10,183 bases of DNA from Owenia fusiformis (lineage: Eukaryota > Annelida > Polychaeta > Sabellida > Oweniidae). The notes below the pieces were generated by a model. The model searched no databases, was not told the origin of the DNA, and was given only the letters and a program-made list of their open reading frames with translations. The stretch covers positions 1-10,183 of the forward strand of contig CAIIXF020000470.1 in the NCBI GenBank assembly GCA_903813345.2, written 5' to 3'. Positions 1-6,611 of this stretch are shown here, one piece after another (the first letter of the stretch is position 1; the number at the start of each line of letters is the position of its first letter). Position numbers and translations under genes: made by a program.

Positions 1-493
1 AGGTCTCAAGGTAGGTCAAGTGACACAAAACAACAGATCATATGACTGCTCAGCTTCAATTTTGCTCTCGCAGTCGAAACTGAAACTTCTTTCATCGATA
101 TCTAGGTAATTTTTTCAGCCTCCAGTATTGTGACAAAAGTAAGTTCAGGTCGTAGCCATTCATCGGGGCACATTTGAGGCACCAACGATTTTTTGAGTTT
201 TTCTAAGGAATCATTCCAGATTTCCAGCTATTGCACCTTTAATTGATTAGTTATGTTTTTGGTATTATAGAATAAAGGGACTTATTTTCCAAACACTGGC
301 TATGATACTGAACAGTATAAAATATAATTATTCATACTCATGTACATGTATGATCAAAATCTTTTAATGCATTTTTATTTTTTTCTACTGAAAATGCAAT
401 TTTAAAGTGCACAAATATAAATCACTTGAAACAAGAATATGCACATATAGTAAAACAAGTGGAAGATATTTGAAAATACTTGAAGTGGTTTAC
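1..493. other. Unassigned; aconitase pseudogene intron and a GC-balanced patch at 1-190
   Basis: This lies downstream (minus strand) of the last aconitase exon seen. Positions 200-480 are AT-rich with no pattern noted. Positions 1-190 are more balanced in base composition, with several CG dinucleotides. On the minus strand they read two short open stretches, one containing MCPDEWLRPELTFVTILEAEK and one containing DERSFSFDCESKIEAEQSYD, with an acceptor-like TTACCTAG between them. I recognise neither. It could be a repeat fragment or part of an exon. Confidence 0.3.
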
Positions 494-645
494 CTGTACA
501 AGATTTGGAGTGCAAGCCTGGGCCAAAGTATTCTATAATGGCTCCTGTGCCTCCTTTAACTGTGAGGATTGCCTGTCACCTTAAGGATACCATCCTTTGG
601 TGAGGTCCACTCACTCAACTCTCCTGTCAGCTTAACTCCAATCAT
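494..645 (-). pseudogene. ACO2: Aconitase pseudogene, exon with LTVKGGTGA block and 1-bp insertion
   Basis: The exon follows the acceptor TTTTGACTGTAG (AG at 647-646) and ends ACAG before GTAAACC (donor GT at 493-492), both good splice sites. It begins at phase 0 with MIGVKLTGELSEWTSPKDG, then ILKVTG. One extra A in GGCAATCCTC (near position 570) breaks the frame, and a TAA follows in the original frame. In the +1 frame it continues [18 protein letters not shown] then LHSKSCTG. This is the aconitase segment IGVKLTGSLSGWTSPKD to SISCTG. Length is 152 bp, where 151 would keep frame to a phase-1 donor. Direct continuity with the exon ending at 4653 (CPK then MIGVKLTG) shows that the two are neighbours across the 4-kb intron. 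Confidence 0.9.
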
Positions 646-794
646 CTACAGTCAAAACATAAACATGTACCGTATTCTCCCTAATGAGTCCACAGCCATT
701 TTCAGGGAGGGGGTCAAAAATGAAACAAGAACACAAATGTGTACAATATGTCCCCACCAATGGGTGATCCCGTCAAATGGTTATCCCGAAAATG

Positions 795-2005
795 AGTAGA
801 CAAGACCATTACAATTTTGGGACGGAAAATGCAAATGACCACTTTAAAATTTACCCAGAATGCCAGCTCTAGATTTTCATACTAGAAACCATCCCTGAAA
901 ATTTGAAATTGATCAGTCAAACAGTAAACCAGAAAACGCGTAAACAAGACTTTACAGACAGTTAACCAGAAAACATGTAAACAAGACTTTACAAACAAGA
1001 TTTTAGGACGGAAAATCCAAAATGGCTGCCTTGACATTTATCCAGAATGCCAAAAAACTAATATCTTCTAGATTTTCATACTCAGAATCATCCCTGAAAA
1101 CTTGAAATTGATCTACCAAACGGTTCACCTGGAAATGCGCAGACAAAACTTAACAGACAAGATTTTAGGACAGAAAATCCAAAATGGCTGCCTTGACATT
1201 TATCCAGAATGCCAAAATCTAATCAGATCTAGATTTTCATACTAAGAATCATCCCTGAAAATTTGAAATTGATTTACCAAATAGTTCACCTGGAAATGCG
1301 TAGACAAGACTTGACAGACAAGATTTTAGGACAGAAAATCCAAAATGGCTACCTTGACATTTACCCAGACTGCCAAAAAACTGATCAGATCTAGATTTTC
1401 ATACTAAGAATCATCCCTGAAAATTTGAAATTGCTCTACCGCAGAGTTCACCTAAAAATGCGTAGACAAGACTTTACGGGCAAGATTTTAAGATGGAAAA
1501 ATCCAAAATGGCTGCCTCGACATTTACCCAGAATGCCAAAAAACTAATCGGATCTAGATTTTCATACTAAGAATCATCCCTGAAAATTTGAAATTGATCT
1601 ACCAAATGGTTCACCTAAAAATGCGTAGACTAGACTTTACAGGCAAAATTTTAAGACAGAAAATCCAAAATGGCTGCCTTGACATTTATCCAGAATACTA
1701 AAAAACTAATCAGATCTAGATTTTCATACTAAGAATCATCCCTGAAAATTTGAAATTGATTTACTAAACAGTTCACCTGGAAATGCGTAGACAAGACTTT
1801 ACAGACAAGATTTTAGGACAGAAAATCCAAAATGGCTGCCTTGACATTTACCCAGAATGCCCAAAAACTAATCAGATCTAGATTTTCATACTAAGAATCA
1901 TCCCTGAAAATTTGAAATTGATCTACCAAATGGTTCACCTAAAAATGCGTAAAAAAGACTTTAAAGACAAGATTTTAGGACGGAAAAATCCAAAATGGCC
2001 GACAG
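795..2005. repeat. Tandem array, about 162-bp unit, seven or more copies
   Basis: The phrase GATTTTCATACT recurs at 872, 1071, 1232, 1394, 1557, 1719 and 1881, giving spacings of 199, 161, 162, 163, 162 and 162. The first interval is longer because it holds an extra copy of a short block (ACCAGAAAAC...GTAAACAAGACTTTAC, near 930-990). Each unit contains CATCCCTGAAAATTTGAAATTG, then GTTCACCTGGAAATGCGTAG, then CCAAAATGGCTGCC. A degenerate partial unit begins near 795. Copies differ by scattered substitutions, consistent with an old array. Confidence 0.95.
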
Positions 2006-2038
2006 GCTTTTACAACAAAGTACACCTGACCTGTACGG

Positions 2039-2095
2039 ATGGACAGACAGACAGATGGACAGACAGACAGATAGACAGACAACCAGACGGACGGA
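2039..2095. repeat. GACA/GGAC-type microsatellite at the element A terminus
   Basis: A run of imperfect ACAG, ACAGAT and GGAC words joins the 162-bp core to the stem-loop terminus. A shorter version (ACAGACAGACGGACG) sits at 2330-2344 before the second terminus. The short open frames across it are low-complexity and not credible proteins. Confidence 0.9.
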
Positions 2096-2108
2096 CGCGC
2101 CTAGGCCG

Positions 2109-2141
2109 ACAATATGGCCCCACACTATGTGGTGGGGAGAT
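2109..2141. repeat. First stem-loop terminus of element A
   Basis: The word ACAATATG (2109-2116) is followed by CCCCAC and its complement GTGGGG (2119-2124 and 2132-2137 approximately), then AGATAAAA. The 11-bp end word here is GGTGGGGAGAT, one mismatch from the perfect end at 2378-2388. It is preceded by the block CGGACGCGCCTAGGCCG, nearly the same as that preceding the second terminus. Confidence 0.75.
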
Positions 2142-2392
2142 AAAAAGCAACAGTGAAGCCGTTTTTCTTGAAGTTTGCAGACAAAGATTTTAGCATTTGA
2201 CTTCAAAATGGCCGACAGGAAGTAGGTATCGAGTTAGTTTTTTTCATCCACATCTGTATGCACTCATAAGTTAGCCCTGAAAATTTGAAGGTGATATCTG
2301 TAGCGGTTTTGGAGAAAACTGCCGGATGTACAGACAGACGGACGCGCCTAGCCTGACAATATGGCCCAACACTATGTGGTGGGGACATAAAA
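2142..2392. repeat. Diverged core unit plus second terminus of element A
   Basis: After the first terminus the sequence runs through a diverged core unit. Recognisable pieces are GACAAAGATTTTAG, CAAAATGGCCGACAG and CCCTGAAAATTTGAAGGTGAT. These are followed by a short GACA run, GGACGCGCCTAG and a second ACAATATG (2356-2363) with the hairpin, ending GGTGGGGACATAA. So two complete terminal modules sit about 247 bp apart. This is either a higher-order duplication or one element inserted beside a relative. Confidence 0.75.
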
Positions 2393-2529
2393 AATGAAGC
2401 AAAATGTGCACTTTTTCTATAATCAATTGCATTTTCTTGTACATGGATGAAGATATTTTATTGTAAGTTAAAGATCTGTTACATCTTTTCCCAGCAATAC
2501 AAAATGTAACAAGGCATTAACATGACAAA
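2393..2529. other. Short AT-rich spacer between elements A and B
   Basis: Unique AT-rich intron sequence with no motif that I can name. It separates the right end of A from the left inverted end of B. Confidence 0.5.
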
Positions 2530-2549
2530 ATGTCACCACCTAAAACAAT

Positions 2550-3645
2550 TTGGTCAATTTAAAGCAAGTTGGAAAATACCTTTTGACCTTAAGAAGAACT
2601 TCTGAGAACATGTAGATGATTTTGAAAAAAAAATTTGTCAATTTGAAGCAAGTTGAAAAAAGACCTTTTTGACCTTGAGAAGGTCATTTAAGGTGAAAGG
2701 TCAAATCTAAAGTCAGATTTGAACTTCTGAGAACTTGTAAAGTCAAATTTGAACTTCTGAAAAGATGTAGATGATTTTGAAAAAAAAATTTGGTCAATTT
2801 GAAGCAAGTTGAAAACAGACCTTTTTGACCTTTTTTGACCTTGAGAAGGTCATTAAAGGTCAAAGGTCAAATGTCAAATCTAAAGTCATATTTGAATTTC
2901 TGAGAACATGTAGATGATTTTGAAAAAAAATTTAGTCAATTTGAAGCAAGATAAAAAAATACCTTTTTGACCTTTTTTGACATTGAGAAGGTCATTGAAG
3001 GTCAAATGTCAAATCTAAAGTCAGATTTGAATTTCTGAGAACATGTAGATGATTTTGAAAAAAAAATTAGTCAATTTGAAGCAAGTTGAAAAAAGACCTT
3101 TTTGACCTTTTTTGACTTTGAGAAGGTCATTGAAGGTCAAATGTCAAATCTTAAGTCAAATCTAAAGTCAGATTTGAATTTCTGAGAACACGTAGATGAT
3201 TTAAAAAAAATTTTTAGTCAATTTGAAGCAAGTTGAAAACATACCTTTTTGACCTTGAGAAGGTCATTGAAGGTCAAATGTCAAATCTTAAGTCAAATCT
3301 TAAGTCAGATTTGAATTTCTGAGAACACGTAGATGATTTTGAAAAAAAAATTTAGTCAATTTGAAGCAAGTTGAAAACAGACCTTTTTGACCTTTTTTGA
3401 CCTTGAGAAGGTCAAATGTCAAATCTTAAGTCAGATTTGAAGGTCAAATGTCAAATCTAAAGTCAGATTTGAATTTCTGAGAACATGTAGATGATTTTGA
3501 AAAAAAATTTAGTCAATGTGAAGCAAGTTGAAAAAAGACCTTTTTGACCTTGAGAAGGTCATTGAAGGTCAAATGTCAAATCTAAAGTCACATTTGAACT
3601 TCTGAGAACATGTAGATGATTTAGAAAAAAATTGAAGTCAGTCTA
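2550..3645. repeat. Tandem array, 125-158-bp unit, about eight copies, rich in AGGTCA
   Basis: The phrase GTAGATGATTT recurs at 2612, 2767, 2910, 3045, 3192, 3329, 3487 and 3612. The spacing varies because short sub-repeats (AAGGTCA, AATGTCAAATCTAAAGTCAGATTTGAA, TTTTTGACC) expand and contract within units. Each unit also carries an A-run of 6-9 bases and GTCAATTTGAAGCAAGTTG. Most units hold the palindrome-like TGACCTTGAGAAGGTCA. Confidence 0.95.
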
Positions 3646-3689
3646 AACAGTATTTGTTAAGTTATAGGAAGTTGTAAGAAATTGTTACA

Positions 3690-3749
3690 GACGCCGGACG
3701 CCAACCGCCAGACGCCAACCGCCGGACGCCAACCACCAACCGCCGTCGC
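3690..3749. repeat. 14-bp minisatellite, CCGGACGCCAAC family
   Basis: About three to four copies of a 14-bp unit (CGCCGGACGCCAAC and CGCCAGACGCCAAC), ending CACCAACCGCCGTCGC. It is strikingly GC-rich in an AT-rich setting. It occupies the place held by the GACA/GGAC microsatellite in element A. Confidence 0.9.
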
Positions 3750-3772
3750 AAAAAAAACGGAGACCATAACAA

Positions 3773-3820
3773 TATGTCACCACTTTTGGTGGTGACATAA
3801 CACTTTTGGTGGTGACATAA
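3773..3820. repeat. Terminal stem-loop of element B with a 20-bp tandem duplication
   Basis: TATGTCACCAC (3773-3783) pairs perfectly over 11 bp with GTGGTGACATA (3789-3799) around a TTTTG loop. The 20-bp stretch CACTTTTGGTGGTGACATAA at 3781-3800 is repeated exactly at 3801-3820, so the right end of the element is present twice. Confidence 0.93.
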
Positions 3821-4652
3821 AAACAAAATATTTGCTCAATCTAAAATTGATTGAGCAGCTTCTAACAAGCTTTCGAACTTTGACACTGATAAAATAAAAT
3901 ATGCTGAATCAGCACTTTTGAGCCTGAACTGTCACCTGCAGGCAATAATAACAATGCAACATAGAAATTTCATCAATACTGATACAACTAATGCACAAAA
4001 TATAACTAGTATGACAGTATGCTTTAATTTGACATTGATGTCTACTTACCCCCCCCCCCCCTCCATAACCAAAGGCCAGATATTTAGTTAATTTTTTTCT
4101 TTTTTCTTATCTAATAAATCCTGTATGAACTCAAAAATGTTTATATGTATTGAGGCATGAATTATGTATTTCCTTGATTTTATTTCAGTTCTAGAACCAT
4201 CTTGGAAGAGAAGATATACAATAACATGTAATTAGCATAGAACTTAAAGAATGTCTATATTTGGATATCAAAGGGTTATAATCATACTTTTCTTTAGGCA
4301 GACATCATTAAAATAACTTATAAGCCTAAAATATAACATATTTAGATTGTGGCAATATAAGATTCCCCAGAATTAAGGAGGATTATTTCATTATAATTTT
4401 TTGAAATTTTACCCCTCTGAAAATTATGGGTGGGGGGTACAAAATCAATTTTCTCTTTGTACATGCGGATAAAAATGTTTTAAATGGTTCACAGATCCAC
4501 TAAATAAAATTTACGATTTGTTCCATCCAAAATCATAAGGGCCATTTTTGTAATGAATTCGGTGTACTAATACCTGTTAATTCATAAATACATTCACTAA
4601 AATATAATTATCTCAGAAATAGCAATTAGAGGATAAGTTAGCTATGACTTAC
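3821..4652. other. Remaining aconitase pseudogene intron, no gene seen
   Basis: AT-rich sequence without recognisable genes or long repeats. It includes a run of 13 C at 4049-4061 and a short G run near 4430. The 3' part leads into the GTAAGT donor of the middle aconitase exon (read on the minus strand). Confidence 0.6.
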
Positions 4653-4804
4653 CTTTGGGCATTTCAGTTCCCAGGGTATATCAGCCACGACATCTACAGC
4701 ATCAACGCTACTCTATATAGGCCCCTAAGACCTCCTCCATTGGAGATGTGGCCGTCTGTACCGATCATCAAAAGACCTGGGAAAGCATGATTCTCAAGGA
4801 CAAT
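4653..4804 (-). pseudogene. ACO2: Aconitase pseudogene, middle exon with IGTD(G)H active-site loop
   Basis: The exon starts after the acceptor TCTATTATAG (AG at 4806-4805) and ends with AAG before a canonical GTAAGT donor at 4652. It reads [19 protein letters not shown] then ISNGGGLRG, after which the frame breaks and a TAG follows (4699-4697). A shifted frame then gives [17 protein letters not shown] to the donor. Relative to the family ([27 protein letters not shown], then an ICIGVGGA-like link to DAVDV) about 24 bases of link are reduced to 17, a net loss of 7 bp. The serine of the DSH active-site triplet is Gly, and the Thr-Pro after the His is Ile-Ser. The exon length is 152 bp against the 159 expected from protein alignment. 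Confidence 0.87.
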
Positions 4805-5094
4805 CTATAATAGACAGGCAATACCTATTTATTTTGTTTACAAATATTGTGAAAGATTAAATGTTCCAATTGTTTAGCTTTCATTATGCATTCATTCCCA
4901 AAGAGACAAATGTAATCTACATTTCACAATTTAGAAAAGATTCCAGCATACACAAAGGGAGGATTAATTTCATTGAACAAAATAAACAATGAATGCACTC
5001 AAGATGTTTCATTGGTTAATATCACAAAATAAATAAATTCCTCATATGAGACAGTAAGCCCTTTGACATTCAACAAGATTTTATAAAGATGTAA
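4805..5094 (-). other. Intron between 45-bp and middle aconitase exons
   Basis: 290 bp of AT-rich sequence bounded by the altered donor at 5094 and a good acceptor at 4806-4805. No repeat or other signal was noted. Confidence 0.7.
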
Positions 5095-5139
5095 CTGGTG
5101 AATGATTCCACTGCAAGGCTTCCAGAAGCCAACATCATA
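5095..5139 (-). pseudogene. ACO2: Aconitase pseudogene, 45-bp exon (YDVGFWKPCSGIIHQ)
   Basis: The minus strand reads 15 codons, YDVGFWKPCSGIIHQ, matching the aconitase block YGVGFWKPGSGIIHQ with G to D and G to C changes. It is preceded by an acceptor-like sequence (ACCACTTGTACAG, AG at 5141-5140). After the CAG codon for the last Gln the sequence runs TTACAT where GT would be expected. A GT exists one base earlier, but using it would shift the frame against the next exon, which starts at phase 0. The donor thus appears to have lost one G. The protein segment joins exactly to the exon at 4804. The 45-bp size is short and may reflect the true gene structure or an acceptor that I have misplaced. 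Confidence 0.8.
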
Positions 5140-5357
5140 CTGTACAAGTGGTATTTAATCTGAGTGGTTAATTTGTTGAATGGTCAAATTATATCATTTT
5201 CCTAACTTTAATTTTCCCAATGGCAAGAAACTGTCAATCCTGACAGGAGAATACATTGGTAATCAGTATAAAGATAACCAGAACAACAGCAACGCCAAAG
5301 CGTAGCGAATCCCATCGAACAGCCATGGATGGCATTTTTACAAACAAAGTATATAGC

Positions 5358-5690
5358 AAAAATGGCAGGCATTTTTCAAAATGGCCGCCTTCTACCAAAA
5401 GTGTCATTAGACAGTGTGCCATGCTTACAGTATTCACATCGCAAATATGAACAAAATTGCTTCACTACTTTTCGAATTATTATAAAATACATTAAAATGG
5501 CGGCCATTTTTCAAAAATTTTTTTCAAAATGGCCACCTTCTACTCAAAGTGTCATAGGATAGTGTGTCATGCTTTTAGTATTCACATACCAAATATGAAC
5601 AAAATCGCTCCACTACTTTTCGAGTTACAGCAAAAATCGTAAAATAACGAGTAAAGGCCGCCATTTTTCAAGATGGTTGCCATGTGCTTC
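5358..5690. repeat. 148-bp tandem repeat, two full copies and a partial
   Basis: CAAAATGGCCGCCTTCTAC near 5377 recurs as CAAAATGGCCACCTTCTAC near 5525. TATGAACAAAATTGCTTCAC at 5446 recurs as TATGAACAAAATCGCTCCAC at 5594. Both shifts are 148 bp. A more distant copy of the ATATGAACAAAATC block appears at about 5892. Confidence 0.9.
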
Positions 5691-5803
5691 TTTAATATCT
5701 ACATTTCTAGCTTTATTAATGTCCTATATAATCTTTTTACATCTAAAACATATTGCTATTACAGTTTTACATATTGCACCTAAATTACTGTAAATTCGGC
5801 ACT

Positions 5804-5820
5804 AAAATGGCCGCCATTTT
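5804..5820. repeat. Palindrome AAAATGGC-C-GCCATTTT
   Basis: A 17-bp inverted repeat with 8-bp perfect arms around one base. A sister copy with G at the centre (AAAATGGCGGCCATTTT) is at 5494-5510. The half-site is the same AAAATGGC word found in every unit of element A. Confidence 0.9.
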
Positions 5821-5930
5821 GAAATGAGCAGCCATTTTGAAAATCGGCTTTCAAGCAGAACTTCTACCCCCATAGGGTATATGCGTACAAAATATGAACA
5901 AAATCAGGCTAACGGTATTTGAGTTATTGC

Positions 5931-5970
5931 CCGGACGGACGGACGTACGTACGGACGGACGGACGGAAGG
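5931..5970. repeat. GGAC microsatellite with central GTACGTAC
   Basis: CGGA/GGAC words repeated about eight times, interrupted by the self-complementary ACGTACGTAC. It precedes the palindromic tail of element C. Confidence 0.93.
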
Positions 5971-5976
5971 AAATAA

Positions 5977-6110
5977 CATGGGGTATCTGGCGCGTGCCAC
6001 GCGCCTTTTACCCCATAATGGGGTATTAGGCGCGTGGACATGGGGTATCTGGCGCGTGGATGGGGTATTCTGTACTTTTTGTCCGTCCATTTTTCAGAAT
6101 GGGGTATTTG
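5977..6110. repeat. TGGGGTAT / GGCGCGTG repeat and hairpins, element C tail
   Basis: The 20-mer CATGGGGTATCTGGCGCGTG occurs identically at 5977-5996 and 6039-6058. The word ATGGGGTAT occurs five times up to about 6107. Two tight palindromes lie within: GGCGCGTG-C-CACGCGCC (5989-6005) and TACCCCAT-A-ATGGGGTA (6009-6025). A looser relative, TACCC...GGGTA, lies upstream near 5866-5879. Confidence 0.9.
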
Positions 6111-6130
6111 GATCTCGTGAGGGGTAACAG

Positions 6131-6611
6131 TGGACGGAGAGCTCATTTTCGGATTTTACCGCGTTTTCGTTCCATGAGGCAATTAAGTTAGAAAATTAAC
6201 GAATTTAACGTATTTTTACGAAAAATAGCGCTAGTTTTATTATATCATGCAATTCTCAACTTTTAGAGGGCTTTTATCGTTTATTTATGTAGATATTTCG
6301 AAAGCTATCTTATTTTAAATGATAATAGAGACTGCAGATCGACATTAGCAGGAGGTGGTGTACTTTTGCCAGACAATTGAATTGAGAGATAATTATTATT
6401 TTGTTGAATCTAAAATAAAAGATAAGTCTAACTTGTTCCAACAACTAAAAGCATTCATTAGGTTCATTATCACGGCGTCATAATTACTAAAATACATTAA
6501 CGTCGTGTTAAAACACGATTCTGTTCTAATTCTGTTCAACTTATTCTGTGAAAATATATACTCTGAAATTGCTCAGAATGCACCAAATGATGTTTAATTT
6601 TCGAAATTTTC
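6131..6611. other. Unassigned AT-rich sequence
   Basis: No gene recognised. Scattered CG dinucleotides occur at 6160-6235 (AACGAATTTAACG, TTTTTACGAAAAATAGCGC). A small perfect inverted repeat TCGTGTT-AA-AACACGA lies at 6503-6518, followed by three CTGTTC/CTGTG-like words. Confidence 0.5.

Larger units (their letters stand above)
748..2388. mobile_element. Element A: non-autonomous element with 162-bp tandem core and 11-bp inverted ends
   Basis: The left end ATGTCCCCACC (748-758) is the exact reverse complement of GGTGGGGACAT at the right end (2378-2388). Between them lie a core of units of about 162 bp, a GACA/GGAC microsatellite, the word ACAATATG, and a stem-loop made by the right-end repeat and its own complement. 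No protein is encoded. This layout is like that described for pearl/Helentron-associated elements of bivalves, in which a tandem core is followed by a microsatellite and a terminal hairpin. That assignment is inference from architecture, not a sequence match. No clear target-site duplication was seen. Confidence 0.6.
2530..3818. mobile_element. Element B: tandem-core element with 11-bp inverted ends
   Basis: The left end ATGTCACCACC (2530-2540) is the exact reverse complement of GGTGGTGACAT, present at 3788-3798 and again at 3808-3818. The end word differs from that of element A by a single base (A for C at position 6). The interior holds an AAGGTCA-rich tandem array, then a 14-bp CCGGACGCCAAC minisatellite, then ACAATATG and a perfect stem-loop, in the same order as element A. 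No coding capacity. A and B look like two non-autonomous families mobilised by the same machinery; this last step is inference. Confidence 0.62.
494..5139 (-). pseudogene. ACO2: Mitochondrial aconitase (aconitate hydratase) duplicated pseudogene, three exons
   Basis: Aconitase interconverts citrate and isocitrate in the mitochondrial matrix using a 4Fe-4S cluster. Three minus-strand exons (5139-5095, 4804-4653, 645-494) encode consecutive pieces of the N-terminal half of the enzyme. Recognisable strings are GFWKP, SGIIHQ, ILENxAxPG, IGTDx[41 protein letters not shown] and SCTG. The introns are 290 bp and 4007 bp, and their borders fall at phase 0 in register with one another. So the copy arose by DNA duplication or is a decayed gene, not by retroposition. 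Lesions are a net 7-bp loss with an in-frame stop in the middle exon, a 1-bp insertion in the last exon, a shifted splice donor on the 45-bp exon, and changes at conserved positions. No other exons of the gene were seen, so the 5' and 3' parts lie outside the window or are lost. Family identity is very secure. Pseudogene status is likely; a real gene with sequencing errors is the alternative. Confidence 0.88.
5231..6130. mobile_element. Element C: 148-bp repeats, GGAC microsatellite and palindromic CpG-rich tail
   Basis: It runs from a small inverted repeat (CTGTCA...TGACAG, 5231-5246) through repeated TATGAACAAAAT / CACTACTTTTCGA blocks and AAAATGGCNGCC words. A microsatellite (5931-5970) and a tail of TGGGGTAT palindromes follow. 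The order of core, then microsatellite, then hairpin tail parallels elements A and B, but the end sequences differ and I found no matching inverted end at the left. The boundaries are therefore approximate. No protein is encoded; the short open frames here cross repeats in both directions. Confidence 0.5.

Noticed and set aside
569-799. Plus-strand open frame of 76 codons starting [11 protein letters not shown]
   Set aside because: It lies antisense to the aconitase exon and crosses its acceptor and the left end of element A. The minus-strand reading explains the conservation.
795-2005. Regular array considered as a CRISPR array
   Set aside because: Whole units of about 162 bp are repeated without short repeats separated by unique spacers, and the setting is eukaryotic intron DNA.
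1912-2388. Overlapping open frames on both strands across the GACA microsatellite (DGQTDRWTDRQ-type peptides)
   Set aside because: They are low-complexity products of a microsatellite and the element A terminus, open on both strands, with no conserved domain.
3773-3799. Stem-loop considered as a bacterial rho-independent terminator
   Set aside because: There is no following T run on either strand in the right place. It belongs to a repeat-element terminus in eukaryotic DNA.
4049-4061. C13 homopolymer as a possible functional G-quadruplex-type site
   Set aside because: A single short run without spaced G/C tracts around it; ordinary slippage sequence.
5234-6146. Several 64-80-codon open frames over element C
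   Set aside because: They lie in tandem repeats and GGAC microsatellite, are read on both strands, and show low-complexity residues only.
6503-6518. Inverted repeat TCGTGTT-AA-AACACGA as an operator
   Set aside because: No adjacent gene or promoter. A single small palindrome in AT-rich DNA is weak evidence.
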